From: Methylorubrum populi
GTDB lineage: Bacteria; Pseudomonadota; Alphaproteobacteria; Rhizobiales; Beijerinckiaceae
Direction: 5' to 3'
NCBI RefSeq assembly: GCF_002355515.1
Contig: NZ_AP014809.1
Location: forward strand, 3,000,501 to 3,064,500
DNA length: 64,000 nt
Shown here: piece after piece, positions 47,381 to 56,558 of the stretch
How positions within the stretch are numbered: position 1 is the stretch's first letter
Layout: each line of letters starts with the position of its first letter
Made by a program: the position numbers and the translations under genes
Notes under the pieces: generated by a model
What the model was told of the DNA's origin: nothing
Database searches by the model: none
Seen by the model: the letters and a program-made list of their open reading frames with translations, nothing else

Positions 47381-48179
47381 ATCTTCCACCCCTGGCCTCG
47401 CTGCGGACCGCCGACGGGTCAGGGCAACGACTCGACGGCTCGGCGACGCCTTGTCTGGCGGGCCCGCTAGCTACGGTCCCGGCCAGGCTCTCCGCGGGCC
47501 GGAATCACCGCCGTCCGGGTCGTCGGGGTCAGGCTGGCCGAACAACTTCTCCCCGTCGCCGAAAGCGGACACGGCCACGGCCGGAGGAGGGAGCGTCCAG
47601 CCGACGTCAGAGGATCCTGTTGGCGCTCCCCCCTGCATAAGGGACACCTGCTGTCCGTGAACTCAGGCGCGCAGGCCAAGTGCCGCGCTTGCATCGTCCG
47701 GAAGTTCGGCGGCGAGGTTGCGCCGCGGCTGCGCCGGTGCCACCGGCCGATGTCGAGACAGTCCGGTTCTGTCTCGCCCACGAATGGCGGTTCGCCCAGG
47801 ATCTGTTCCGCGCCATCCCGATGAGCTGTCCCGGCCCCGAGCCCAGGATCGGTTCGGCTTGGGTTTTCCGGGCCACGTCGGGCAAGCGCGGCGGCAGCCT
47901 GCCCGCTGAGAGCCGGGTTCCGCGCGGGTGGCGGCAGGCCGCGACGCCGTCCATCTCGTCGTGTCGTCCGACCGCTGCGGTCAGGCTGCGACCGGGCCGG
48001 GCGCAGACCGGGCCCGGAGCCGCTGGGACACCGCAATGCCGGGCTGGTCTCCCCGGGGCGCGGCCCCGGGGTCTTGGCCCGACCGCAGTTCGAGATTCGA
48101 ACGGTCTGCAACCTTTTCCGCGTCGGCCCCGAACTCTTCCAAGAAGCCGCCAGCTTCTTGAGAAGAGGGAAACGTAGCC
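47381..48179. other. Intergenic stretch, no gene recognised
   Basis: 799 bases. Open frames in both directions have poor codon bias and no ribosome site. No hairpin, operator or transposon end is convincing. Could hold decayed coding DNA, but no family is recognisable. Confidence 0.4.
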
Positions 48180-48413
48180 ATGAACCGAGCTGTCCATGCC
48201 GCCCTTCTGGGCGCCGCCTTGATGGCCTGGATGCCGGGTAACGCCCTTGCCGGCGCCTGGGACAACGTCCCCCCTGCTTGGCGCAACGAACGGTATCAGA
48301 AATTGCGTCCCGCATTCCGCTCGCTCGACGACGGCCTGACGACCGGTTCGATCCGGCGCGCGCCCCAACGCCCCGTCACCGAGCGCCCCGAGCCGGCCGG
48401 CGCTCGGCGGTGA
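48180..48413 (+). CDS. Small exported protein of unknown function
   Basis: 77 aa. Signal peptide (AALLGAALMAWMPGNALA), then a short basic polar part (WDNVPPAWRNERYQKL) with no Cys or His clusters. GAGGGAAAC lies at suitable spacing before the ATG. Unlike its neighbours it shows no metal-binding features. No family recognised. Confidence 0.55.
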   Translation: MNRAVHAALLGAALMAWMPGNALAGAWDNVPPAWRNERYQKLRPAFRSLDDGLTTGSIRRAPQRPVTERPEPAGARR

Positions 48414-48895
48414 GACGAGGCCGCGCGGTCCGTGGTGCACCCTGGCGCGGCACCGAGGACAGGATCAGGTCGCATCGCGACCATCTCGGACCCGGCACCC
48501 GGGAGGCCGAGGGGGCGGGCGTCCTAGCCTCACGGGCCGGCGCCCTCTTGCCCCGGTCAGGACTGACATCGAGGCCCCGCCCAAAGCTCGGAAGGCAAGA
48601 CCGGCGTCACGGGCGCCTGGGGAGATCCGCATCGTCGCGAGCCGGCCTAGGCCGCAGGCAATCGCACCCTACGCAGAGACGCCCAAGTCACGAGCCTCCA
48701 GAAGCCCGCCGGCACGATCTCGACACCTCTCGGCCGCCGCGCGGGCATGACCTGTGACCGAATTCCAACAGCGCCGAGGGCCGAGGCAGGTTCACATTAA
48801 ATCAAAGTGTTCGTGCGTTGCCCGGCAAGTCCATCCGTGCGACGATTGGGTCGGGTTTTGGCAGGGTCTCTGGGTCCTTGGCAGTTCTTCGCGCA
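48414..48895. other. Intergenic stretch and left edge of repeat copy 2
   Basis: 482 bases. The duplicated sequence starts at 48863; upstream of it the two copies have unrelated DNA. No gene seen. Confidence 0.4.
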
Positions 48896-49324
48896 ATGTT
48901 GCTTGCCGTGCTGGCGATGGCCGTGGCCATCGCCCCGGCGGCGCCGTGCACGATGCAGCGCCACGCCGCGGCCGATCACGCCGCCGCCGACCAGGCCGCC
49001 GCCGACCCGCATGCCCACCACCGGCACGGAGCCGGCTCCGCCGACGCGCCCGCGGGAGCGGCCCTCCAGGCGGACGGCCCCGACTGCCAGCGGCATGCCT
49101 CGGCCGGCCAGCACCACCCGGGCGGCCACGGCCACCACAAGCGGCCGGTCAGCTGCGCGGCCACCTGCTGCCCCCTGGCCTGCCAGGCGGCCGTGCCGGA
49201 CGCGCCCTGGTCGGGCGCGGCGCTGGTCCTGCGCCCCTCCGAGCCCATCGGCCTGGCCCAGGATGACGGCGTCGCCCAGCCGCGTCCCCTGCGCATCGAG
49301 CGGCCCCCCAGGCAGCGCGCCTGA
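48896..49324 (+). CDS. Exported His/Cys-rich protein (copy 2)
   Basis: 142 aa from the ATG at 48896. Same leader (MLLAVLAMAVAIAPAAP), His/Ala run, HHPGGHGHHK and CAATCCPLACQAA as the copy at 30505, with substitutions concentrated in the His-rich middle. Here it heads a long copper operon (lipoprotein, TolC-type factor, multicopper oxidase, CusF). This context strengthens the copper-binding inference for both copies. Confidence 0.7.
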   Translation: MLLAVLAMAVAIAPAAPCTMQRHAAADHAAADQAAADPHAHHRHGAGSADAPAGAALQADGPDCQRHASAGQHHPGGHGHHKRPVSCAATCCPLACQAAVPDAPWSGAALVLRPSEPIGLAQDDGVAQPRPLRIERPPRQRA

Positions 49325-49506
49325 CCGCGGCGGGCCAAACGCCCGCCCGCCCCCGCCCGCCGCACCCGGACGCGCCCTGACCAGGATCCTGCCTGCGCAG
49401 GCCGCGCCCGGCCCGGCCGGCTCAGCCGCGCCCGCGCCCCCCCCTCCCTGTCCGCCGGTCCGCGCCCCCGAGCGCGGCCGCCAGCCCCCGTTCGGGATCC
49501 GAAGCG

Positions 49507-49830
49507 ATGCTCACCTTCCTCAGGCCGGCCGTGGCGCTCACGGCCCTGGCGCTCACGGCCTTGCCGCTCGCGGCCTGCGTGCCCACCGCCGCGCCGGACT
49601 GGCTGGTTGCCCCGGCCAACCCTGCCGCTGCCGTGCGCGCGCCGCGCTACTCCGCGGTCACCGCGGGCGTGGCGCGCTACGACGTGGTCGATCCCAAGGA
49701 CTGGCGCGAGCTCAACCGCGCCGTGACGCCGAAGTCCGGCTCGGGCGGCATGGAGGGCATGGACCACTCCCGGATGCCCGGCATGAACATGCCCGGCATG
49801 GGCGGCAAGCGCGACACGGGAGGGCGGTGA
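49507..49830 (+). CDS. Small Met-rich exported protein or lipoprotein (copy 2)
   Basis: 107 aa, nearly identical to the protein at 29989 except for a missing three-residue unit and Asn for Thr in the tail (SRMPGMNMPGMGGK). Lipobox-like LPLAAC follows the leader. The Met/Gly tail is suited to Cu(I). It lies 62 bases ahead of the TolC-type gene. Confidence 0.75.
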   Translation: MLTFLRPAVALTALALTALPLAACVPTAAPDWLVAPANPAAAVRAPRYSAVTAGVARYDVVDPKDWRELNRAVTPKSGSGGMEGMDHSRMPGMNMPGMGGKRDTGGR

Positions 49831-49892
49831 TGGGACCCACCTGTAACCAAACCCCGCCCGCCCACGGACTAACCCCCAAAGGGAACTCACGG

Positions 49893-51437
49893 ATGACCTT
49901 GCCTCAGACTCGCGGGTCCGGCGTCCGCCGGGGAGCCGCAGCGTCGCTCGGCCGTCGCGCCCGGACCGCTGCCCTCCTGGCGTCGGTCGGGGTGCCGCTT
50001 GGCGGCTGCGTGGGCTTCTCGGCCGACGGCGGTCTCGGACCGGCGCACAGCTACGCCGCCCTGGAGCTGAGGAAGGACATCGTGAAGGTGTCCGACGAGA
50101 TCGCCGCGACCGGCGCCGCGGCCCGTGCGGAGCAATTGCTGCGGCGCCCGCTCACGCCCGACAGCGCGGTACAGGTCGCCCTCCTGAAGAACCGCGCCCT
50201 GCAAGCATCCTTCAACGACCTCGGCGTGTCGGAAGCCGAGTTCGTCCAGGCGACGTTGCCGCCGGTCCCGCGGCTCTCCCTCAGCCGGACCGGGGGCGAC
50301 TTCACCCTGGAGGTCGAGCGCTCGCTCACCGCGAGCCTCATCGAGCTCCTGACGCTGCCGGTCCGCATCCCGATCGCGCGGAACCGTTTCAGGGCGGAGC
50401 AGTACCGCGCGGTCGGGCAGGTCCTGCGCCTCGCCGGCGAGGCGCGGCGCCAGTTCTATCGCACGGTGTCGGCGAACCAGTCCGTCGCCTACCTGGAGCA
50501 GGCGCTCGCGAGCGCCGGCTCCGCCTCCACCCTGGCCAAGCAGCTCGGCGAGACGGGCGCGTTGAACAAGCTGGAGCAGGCGCGCGAGCACGCCTTCTAC
50601 AGCGAGCTCGGGGCGCAACTCGCCAAGGCGCGCGTCCTGCAGCGGGTCGAGCGCGAGAAGCTGATCCGCCTGCTCGGCCTGTGGGGGCGCGAGATCGACT
50701 TCAAGCTGCCGAACGGCTTGCCGTCGCTGCCCGGTCGGCTGGTGAGCGGCACCCAGATCGAGGCCGAGGCGATCAAGAAGCGCGCGGACATCCAGACGGC
50801 GCGCTTCGAACTCCAGTCGCTCGCGGGCCAGTACGGCCTCAACCAAGTCAGCGGCTTCATCAACGTGCTCGATATCGGCTACTCCGACCGTTACGAGCGC
50901 TCGAAGGCGTTCGAGCCGAACGAGCAGGGCGGCTTCAACGTCACGCGCGACAAGAGCTTCGGCCGCGGCTACACCGTCGACTTGGTCATCCCGATCTACG
51001 ACTTCGGGACGACGGTGGTGCGCGGAGCGCGGGAGGCATATCTCGGCGCCGCCCATCGCCTCGCGGAGAAGGCGGTCAACGCCCGTTCGGAGGTCCGCGA
51101 GGCCTACCAGCGCTACCGCGGCCAATACGACATCACCCGGCACTACCAGGGCAGCGTGCTGCCCCTGCGCAAGACGATCCAGGACCAGGCGTTGCTGCAG
51201 TACAGCGGCATGCTGATCGACGTCACCACGCTGATCATCGACGCCCGCTCGCGGATCCTGAGCAATATCCAGGCCATCGAGGCCCAACGCGACTTCTGGA
51301 TCGCGGCGACCGACCTCAGGGCGGCCGTCATCGGCGGCGGCTTCACCGGCGAAGGCTTCGGTGGCGAGTCGGCCGGAGCCGAGGCGGTGGCCGGCGGCGG
51401 AGGCGAAACCCTCGCGGCCGCCACGCCCGGCGGCTGA
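49893..51437 (+). CDS. TolC-family outer-membrane efflux lipoprotein (CusC-like)
   Basis: 514 aa from the ATG at 49893. Leader with lipobox GVPLGGC, then two repeated coiled-coil/outer-membrane efflux (OEP) halves with long Ala/Glu/Arg-rich helices (EQALASAGSASTLAKQLGET, RSEVREAYQRYRGQYD). A Gly/Ala-rich tail ends the protein. It should form the outer-membrane channel for CusAB encoded on the opposite strand at 35.6-40.3 kb, or serve the type I system. First codons coincide with the edge of the duplicated segment. Confidence 0.85.
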   Translation: MTLPQTRGSGVRRGAAASLGRRARTAALLASVGVPLGGCVGFSADGGLGPAHSYAALELRKDIVKVSDEIAATGAAARAEQLLRRPLTPDSAVQVALLKNRALQASFNDLGVSEAEFVQATLPPVPRLSLSRTGGDFTLEVERSLTASLIELLTLPVRIPIARNRFRAEQYRAVGQVLRLAGEARRQFYRTVSANQSVAYLEQALASAGSASTLAKQLGETGALNKLEQAREHAFYSELGAQLAKARVLQRVEREKLIRLLGLWGREIDFKLPNGLPSLPGRLVSGTQIEAEAIKKRADIQTARFELQSLAGQYGLNQVSGFINVLDIGYSDRYERSKAFEPNEQGGFNVTRDKSFGRGYTVDLVIPIYDFGTTVVRGAREAYLGAAHRLAEKAVNARSEVREAYQRYRGQYDITRHYQGSVLPLRKTIQDQALLQYSGMLIDVTTLIIDARSRILSNIQAIEAQRDFWIAATDLRAAVIGGGFTGEGFGGESAGAEAVAGGGGETLAAATPGG

Positions 51438-51470
51438 TGCCGCTCCCCCACGAGACCCATGGAGAAACCG

Positions 51471-52892
51471 ATGACTGACATCTCGCGAAGGGGCCTGCTG
51501 GGCGCCGGGGGGCTCGTCCTCGCAGGAACGTCCATGATCAGCGGCCGCACGCAGGCCGCCGGCCTGCCCGAGGCGCCCTCGATGGACAAGGCGACGACGC
51601 AGCCGCCGCTCGTGCCGACCACCGGGGTGGACTACCAGCCGGTGGTGACGCTCAACGGCTGGACGCTGCCGTGGCGCATGCGCGGGGACTGGAAGGAGTT
51701 CCATCTCGTGGCCGAGCCGGTCGTGCGCGAGATGGCCCCCGGGATGAAGGCGCATCTCTGGGGCTATAACGGGCAGTCGCCCGGGCCGACCATCGAGGCG
51801 GTCGAGGGCGACAAGGTCCGCATCTTCGTCACCAACAAGCTGCCGGAGGCGACCGCCGTCCACTGGCACGGCCAGACCCTGCCCAACGGGATGGACGGGG
51901 TGGCGGGCCTGAACCAGCCCGGCATCCCGCCGGGCAAGACGTTCGTCTACGAGTTCATCCTGAGGCGTTCGGGCACCTTCATGTACCACCCGCACTCGGA
52001 CGAGATGGTCCAGATGGCGATGGGCATGATGGGCTTCTTCGTCGTGCATCCGCGCGATCCCGCCGAGCGGCGGGTCGACCGCGACTTCGTCTGGCTCCTG
52101 AACGCCTACGACATCGAGGCCGGGTCCTACGTGCCCAAGGTCAACACGATGCTCGACATGAACATGTGGTGCTTCAACAGCCGGGTCTGGCCGGGCATCG
52201 AACCCATGGTCGCGCGCCAGGGCGACAAGGTGCGGATGCGCTTCGGCAACCTCACCATGACCAACCACCCGATCCACGTGCACGGCGTCGACTTCAAGGT
52301 CACGGGCACCGACGGCGGCTGGATCCCGCCCGAGCGCCAGTGGTTCGAGGTCTCGGCGGACGTCGCGGTCGGCCAGATGCGGGCCATCGAGTTCAACGCC
52401 GACAACCTGGGGGACTGGGCGGTCCACTGCCACAAGTCGCACCACACCATGAACGCCATGGGCCACTCGGTGCGCACCTACATCGGCGTGAACCTGAAGA
52501 GCACGGCGAAGCGCATCCAGAGGATCGCGCCCGGCTACATGCCGATGGGCTCGACCGGCATGGGCTCCATGGCCGAGATGGAGATGCCGCTCCCCGAGAA
52601 CACGCTGCCGATGATGACCGGCGCCGGCCCGTTCGGATCGGTCGAGATGGGCGGCATGTTCACCGTGCTGAAGGTCCGCCCCGACGTGGCGCCCGGCGAC
52701 TACAGGGACCCCGGTTGGTACCAGCACCCGGAGGGCACGCTGGCCTACGAGTGGACGGGCGACCCCCTGCCCGAACCCAGCCGCGATCCGAACACTCCGC
52801 GGGGCAAGCGCGCCCGCGAGACGGACCTGCGCGCGGTCGACCCGCGCAAGCGCCGGACGGCCGCCAACCCGGGCGGTCACGGAAACCACTGA
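51471..52892 (+). CDS. Multicopper oxidase, Tat-exported
   Basis: 473 aa; the ATG at 51471 has GGAG six bases ahead, favouring it over 51459. Tat leader (ISRRGLLGAGG). Copper-ligand motifs of cupredoxin domains: HWHGQTLPNGMDG, YHPHSDEM, HPIHVHG and HCHKSHHTMNAMGH, giving the His of the T1 and T2/T3 sites plus an axial Met. Met-rich stretches (MPMGSTGMGSMAEMEMPLP) are typical of copper-tolerance oxidases. It probably oxidises Cu(I) to the less toxic Cu(II) in the periplasm. In an operon with CusF-like proteins. Confidence 0.94.
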   Translation: MTDISRRGLLGAGGLVLAGTSMISGRTQAAGLPEAPSMDKATTQPPLVPTTGVDYQPVVTLNGWTLPWRMRGDWKEFHLVAEPVVREMAPGMKAHLWGYNGQSPGPTIEAVEGDKVRIFVTNKLPEATAVHWHGQTLPNGMDGVAGLNQPGIPPGKTFVYEFILRRSGTFMYHPHSDEMVQMAMGMMGFFVVHPRDPAERRVDRDFVWLLNAYDIEAGSYVPKVNTMLDMNMWCFNSRVWPGIEPMVARQGDKVRMRFGNLTMTNHPIHVHGVDFKVTGTDGGWIPPERQWFEVSADVAVGQMRAIEFNADNLGDWAVHCHKSHHTMNAMGHSVRTYIGVNLKSTAKRIQRIAPGYMPMGSTGMGSMAEMEMPLPENTLPMMTGAGPFGSVEMGGMFTVLKVRPDVAPGDYRDPGWYQHPEGTLAYEWTGDPLPEPSRDPNTPRGKRARETDLRAVDPRKRRTAANPGGHGNH

Positions 52893-53066
52893 GCCGGCGA
52901 TGCCGGACGTCTTCCAGGCTTCCGCCGGGACGGCGCCCCGACACGGGCGCGCGCCGGCGGGCGGGTTCGGGCGGACCTAGTCCCCCCGAAGGCCGCTGCG
53001 CGGGTCGCCCTCATCGCCCCTCAAGAGGCGCCCGCGCAGCGGTACAGCGACCATCAGGAGAACACG

Positions 53067-53351
53067 ATGAGGAAGGTACCCCCCCTCGCCCTCGCCGCGC
53101 TGCTCGCCCTGGCGAGCCCGGCCTGGGCGCAATCGGTCAAGGCCACGGTCACGAAGGTCGACGAGGCGGCCGGCAAGGTCACGCTGGATCACGAGCGCAT
53201 CCCGAAGCTCGACATGGACGCCATGACCATGGCCTACAAGGTCAAGGACCCGGCGATGATCAAGGACCTGAAGTCCGGGGACAAGGTCGAGTTCGACGTC
53301 GACGAAGCCGGCGGCCAGTACACCGTCACCAAGATCCAAAAAGCCAAGTAG
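53067..53351 (+). CDS. cusF: CusF-like periplasmic copper chaperone
   Basis: 94 aa with a signal peptide ending AWA. The CusF beta-barrel motif reads DHERIPKLDMDAMTMAYK: the His and both Met of the Cu(I) site are kept, but the Trp that caps copper in E. coli CusF is Met here. It would deliver Cu(I) to CusB. A hairpin after the gene separates it from the fusion homologue. Confidence 0.9.
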   Translation: MRKVPPLALAALLALASPAWAQSVKATVTKVDEAAGKVTLDHERIPKLDMDAMTMAYKVKDPAMIKDLKSGDKVEFDVDEAGGQYTVTKIQKAK

Positions 53352-53366
53352 CGCCTCGAACGGGCC

Positions 53367-53398
53367 CGCCGCGCGGACACGCCCGATCCCGCGCGGCG
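53367..53398 (+). terminator. Hairpin after cusF
   Basis: Arms CGCCGCGCGG (53367-53376) and CCGCGCGGCG (53389-53398) with a 12-base loop; may attenuate transcription into the downstream genes. Confidence 0.45.
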
Positions 53399-53422
53399 GC
53401 CCCATGCCGCGGAGGAAGTCAC

Positions 53423-54136
53423 ATGCGACGTTTATCCCTGTTCGCCGCCGCCATGGCCGTGGCGCTCGCCGGCCCGGTATCGGGGGCGGCCTGGGCGCAA
53501 CCTGCCAAGGGTGCCCCGGCCGCCCTGGAGCGCGTGCGCGAGGTCATGGCCGACCGCTTCAGGAACCTCAAGCTGACCGGCGACCCCGACCGGGACTTCG
53601 CCGAGCTCCTGATCGCGAGCTACGAGCAGTCCCTCTTCCTCGCCAAGGCGCAGCTCGACTACGGCGGCGACCGGCAGCTGCGCGAGACCGCGCAGAAGAT
53701 CCAGGACGAGCAGCAGCAGAAGATCGACGCCCTCAAGGAGTGGCAGGTCCGGAACCGGCAGTCGGACTACCGGCCGCAGCCGAACCAGACGCCGTCCGGC
53801 GAGGGTCCGCTGGACCGCCAGGCCCAGGCGGGGGGCTCGGCCCAGCCCGCGTCGCCGTCGCCCGCTCCGGCGTCCCCCGCCAAGCCCGCCGCGGCCCAGC
53901 CCGCTGCCAACACGCCTCTCGTGAGCGGGACCGTCCAGAAGGTCGACGAGGCCGCTGGCAAGGTCACGCTGGACCACGAGCGCATCCCGAACATCGACAT
54001 GGACGCCATGACCATGGCCTACCGGGTCGCCGACCCCGCCATCCTGAAGGGGGTGAAAGCCGGTGACCGGGTCCGGTTCTCCGCCGACCGGGTGAACGGG
54101 CAGCTTGCCATCACGCGCATCCAGAAGGCGCGGTGA
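53423..54136 (+). CDS. DUF305-like/CusF-like fusion, periplasmic
   Basis: 237 aa from the ATG at 53423 (GGAGGAAG upstream). Signal peptide to AWA, then a DUF305-like helical part (GDPDRDFAELLIASYEQSLF and KIQDEQQQKIDALKEW) that lacks the usual paired His, a Pro/Ala/Ser linker (about residues 115-160), and a C-terminal CusF domain nearly the same as the neighbour (DHERIPNIDMDAMTMAYR). The CusF half looks like a recent copy joined to a DUF305 relative. Probable role: copper relay or storage in the periplasm. Confidence 0.85.
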   Translation: MRRLSLFAAAMAVALAGPVSGAAWAQPAKGAPAALERVREVMADRFRNLKLTGDPDRDFAELLIASYEQSLFLAKAQLDYGGDRQLRETAQKIQDEQQQKIDALKEWQVRNRQSDYRPQPNQTPSGEGPLDRQAQAGGSAQPASPSPAPASPAKPAAAQPAANTPLVSGTVQKVDEAAGKVTLDHERIPNIDMDAMTMAYRVADPAILKGVKAGDRVRFSADRVNGQLAITRIQKAR

Positions 54137-54241
54137 GAAGACCAACCCGTCGAGAGCGCGCTCATCCCAGTTCGGCCGACGGCGCCCCCGCACCTGACGC
54201 GTGGGCGGCCCGGCTCGAAACCGGTCACTCAGGACACCTCC

Positions 54242-54880
54242 ATGCGAACCGCCAAGATCGTCTTCCTCACGTTGCTCTCGGCCGGCATCCTGGCGACGGT
54301 CGCCGCCGCGGCCGTGGTCTACGCGGGCGTCTTCAACGTCGCCGCCACGGAGCCGCACTGGGCCCTGACCTCGTGGGTGTTGGAGACGGCACGGGTGCGC
54401 TCGATCCGAGCCCATGCGGCCGGCTTGCTGCCTCCGGCGGGCTACGACGAACAACCCAGGTTGGTGCCGGCCGTCGGGCACTTCGCCGAGCATTGCGCCA
54501 CCTGCCATGGCGGGCCGGGCACCAAGCGCAGCGAGGTCGCGGAGGGCATGTATCCTGAGCCGCCCAATCTCAAGGAGGCCGCGAAGCGCTACAGTGCGGG
54601 CGAGCTGTTCTGGATCCTGAAGAACGGCATCAAGATGAGCGGCATGCCGTCGATGGCGAGCGACGGGGACGAGATGCTCTGGGCGACGGTCGCGCTGCTG
54701 CGGAAGCTGCCGGAGATGACCGACGACGAGTACAACGACCTGTGGATGCAGGCACAGGCAGGCGAGGGTCATGCTGGAATGAACCACGGCGCCGCCGGGA
54801 CAGATGGCACCAAGGCGGCGGAGAACCCCTCCAGCACAGCGCAGCCGGACAGCGGCGCGCGCCACAAGCACAACCATTAG
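54242..54880 (+). CDS. Membrane-anchored c-type cytochrome
   Basis: 212 aa. One N-terminal helix (about residues 6-32) anchors a periplasmic domain with a single haem site Cys85-Ala-Thr-Cys88-His89, and a likely axial Met in IKMSGMPSM. The end is polar with Met/His (EGHAGMNHGAAG, HKHNH). It might accept electrons from the multicopper oxidase partner reaction or from Cu(I). In line with the operon. Confidence 0.88.
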   Translation: MRTAKIVFLTLLSAGILATVAAAAVVYAGVFNVAATEPHWALTSWVLETARVRSIRAHAAGLLPPAGYDEQPRLVPAVGHFAEHCATCHGGPGTKRSEVAEGMYPEPPNLKEAAKRYSAGELFWILKNGIKMSGMPSMASDGDEMLWATVALLRKLPEMTDDEYNDLWMQAQAGEGHAGMNHGAAGTDGTKAAENPSSTAQPDSGARHKHNH

Positions 54881-54921
54881 CAGGAGCCGTACGACGCCAG
54901 CGCCAAGGCAGGATACTTCCG

Positions 54922-56061
54922 GTGAATGCTCTACCTGCTTCCGACAGGCCGAGAACTTTTCCGCGTAGGATTCTCATGTACGTGCACGCCCTGGCGGGCG
55001 GCGGCGCAGAACGTGTGTGGGCAATCCTCGCCACTGAATTCTGCAAGCTCGGACATGAGGTAGTTGTGGCCGTTGATTACGAGGCCCGGGAAAACAGGGC
55101 TCATTTGAGCCCCGATGCTCGGCTTGTCGTGTTAGGAGGCGGACATCTACGCTCAACGGCGCGCCTTGCCGGGCTGATACGTCGCGAGCGGCCGGACGTC
55201 ACGATCTCCGCGCTGGCCTCCTCAAACCTCAAGCACACGGTGGCAGCGGTCCTGGCCGGCCGCTTGCGCCGGAGCGTCATCACGTACCATGGCTATACGG
55301 CGAACGAGCGTGGGCTTCTCAGCCGCATCGGCTACCTCGCCACGCCGCTTCTCACCCGGATGGCCGCTCGTACAATCGCCGTCTCGGACGGGCTTGCCCG
55401 ATACCTGCAGGAGAGGCTTGCGGCCGATCCGAGCCGCTTGAGCCGGATCTACAATCCGGTCCTCTCTGATCGCGTGGCGGAGAAGGCACCCAACCGGACC
55501 GTGCCGGTCATCCTTTCCGTGGGTCGCCTGGACCATGCGAAGGATCATCAGACCCTCCTGCGCGCCTTCGCCAAGGTACGACAACCGAGCGCGCGCTTGG
55601 TGATCCTCGGGGAGGGGGTTGAGCATGCGAGCCTCGCAGCCGAGATCGACCGCCTCGGCCTGTCCGACCGGGTCGAGCTTCGCGGCTATGTCATGGAACC
55701 TTGGTCAGCCTTCGCAGAGGCGAGTTGCCTCGTTCTGTCCTCGCGCGTCGAAGCCTTCGGTCTTGCCGTTGTCGAGGCCTTGGCCCACGGCATGCCCGTC
55801 GTCGCGACGGATTGCGACGGGCCGCGCGAGATCCTGCTTGACCCGGCGCTTGGGGTTATCGTTCCGGTCGGCGACGCCGCGAAGATGGCCGAGGCTATCG
55901 AGGTCGTCTTGGAAGATCCGGGCGACGCCGACCGACGCCGACGGCGTGCGGCCGACTTCTCCCCGCGGCGCGCGGCCACGGCCTACGACGCCTTGTTCGA
56001 GGCAATCCTGGAGCAGGACAGCAGAGTTCGCCGCCCCCTGTCCGGCCGACATGGAACCTAG
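54922..56061 (+). CDS. GT4-family glycosyltransferase
   Basis: 379 aa from the GTG at 54922 (AGGA upstream). N-terminal MYVHALAGGGAERVWAILA and C-terminal VILSVGRLDHAKDHQTLL and the EX7E element EAFGLAVVEALAHGMPVVA define a GT-B, GT4 enzyme that transfers a sugar from a nucleotide donor, usually for exopolysaccharide or lipopolysaccharide. It is out of place in a copper operon, has several AT-rich codons unlike its neighbours and no ribosome spacing pattern shared with them, suggesting separate acquisition. It may decorate the surface to bind metal. Confidence 0.9.
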   Translation: MNALPASDRPRTFPRRILMYVHALAGGGAERVWAILATEFCKLGHEVVVAVDYEARENRAHLSPDARLVVLGGGHLRSTARLAGLIRRERPDVTISALASSNLKHTVAAVLAGRLRRSVITYHGYTANERGLLSRIGYLATPLLTRMAARTIAVSDGLARYLQERLAADPSRLSRIYNPVLSDRVAEKAPNRTVPVILSVGRLDHAKDHQTLLRAFAKVRQPSARLVILGEGVEHASLAAEIDRLGLSDRVELRGYVMEPWSAFAEASCLVLSSRVEAFGLAVVEALAHGMPVVATDCDGPREILLDPALGVIVPVGDAAKMAEAIEVVLEDPGDADRRRRRAADFSPRRAATAYDALFEAILEQDSRVRRPLSGRHGT

Positions 56062-56119
56062 GAAACCGCGCCGAAGACGCGTTTACCACCGATTTCCGGC
56101 TTGTTACGAGGAAAGCACG

Positions 56120-56500
56120 ATGAAGTTCTGCGCGATTCCATTGGTTCTTGCCCTCAGCCTCGCATCCGGCTCTGCCCTCGCCCATGGCGAGCCGCCCCAG
56201 GCCGCGCACGGCGGCCTCGTGCAGGAGGCCCAGGAGCTCTGGCTAGAACTCGTGGTGAAGGACACCGACGTGACGGTCTACATCCTGGACGAGATGCGCA
56301 AGCCCGTTCCGGCAGCGCAGGTGTCGGGCACCGCAACGGTGCTCGTCGGCGGCAAGAGCTACAAGGTCGCCCTCAGCCCGGCCGGGGCCAACAGCGTGCA
56401 GGGCAAGCTGCCCGTCGCGGCGACCGGCCAGGTCGTGGCAACGGTGTCGCTCAAGGTCGGCGGCAAGGCCGCCTCCGCACGGTTCACGAACAAGGCTTGA
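56120..56500 (+). CDS. Small exported protein of copper loci
   Basis: 126 aa from the ATG at 56120 (GAGGAAAG upstream). Signal peptide to ALA, then AHGEPPQAAHGGLVQEA and a beta-rich domain (ATVLVGGKSYKVALS, ATVSLKVGGKAASARF). Similar small proteins are common near heavy-metal efflux genes; the N-terminal His may bind metal. Ends the plus-strand copper operon. Confidence 0.7.
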   Translation: MKFCAIPLVLALSLASGSALAHGEPPQAAHGGLVQEAQELWLELVVKDTDVTVYILDEMRKPVPAAQVSGTATVLVGGKSYKVALSPAGANSVQGKLPVAATGQVVATVSLKVGGKAASARFTNKA

Positions 56501-56558
56501 GCGGCCGGGTTCACGAACCGGCGGCCGGGACGGTGACGGTCGGCGCCGCGGCTCGCTG

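Larger units (their letters stand above)
48863..49897 (+). repeat. Copy 2 of the ~1-kb inverted duplication
   Basis: Matches 29924-30975 in opposite orientation. Here it supplies the promoter-proximal part of the plus-strand copper operon and ends at the first codons of the TolC-type gene (GGATGACC). Differences by eye are scattered substitutions and one three-codon indel in the lipoprotein tail. Confidence 0.85.

Noticed and set aside
47607..48440. Minus-strand 277-codon ORF
   Set aside because: No domain, poor codon bias, and overlaps the better supported small exported gene at 48180.
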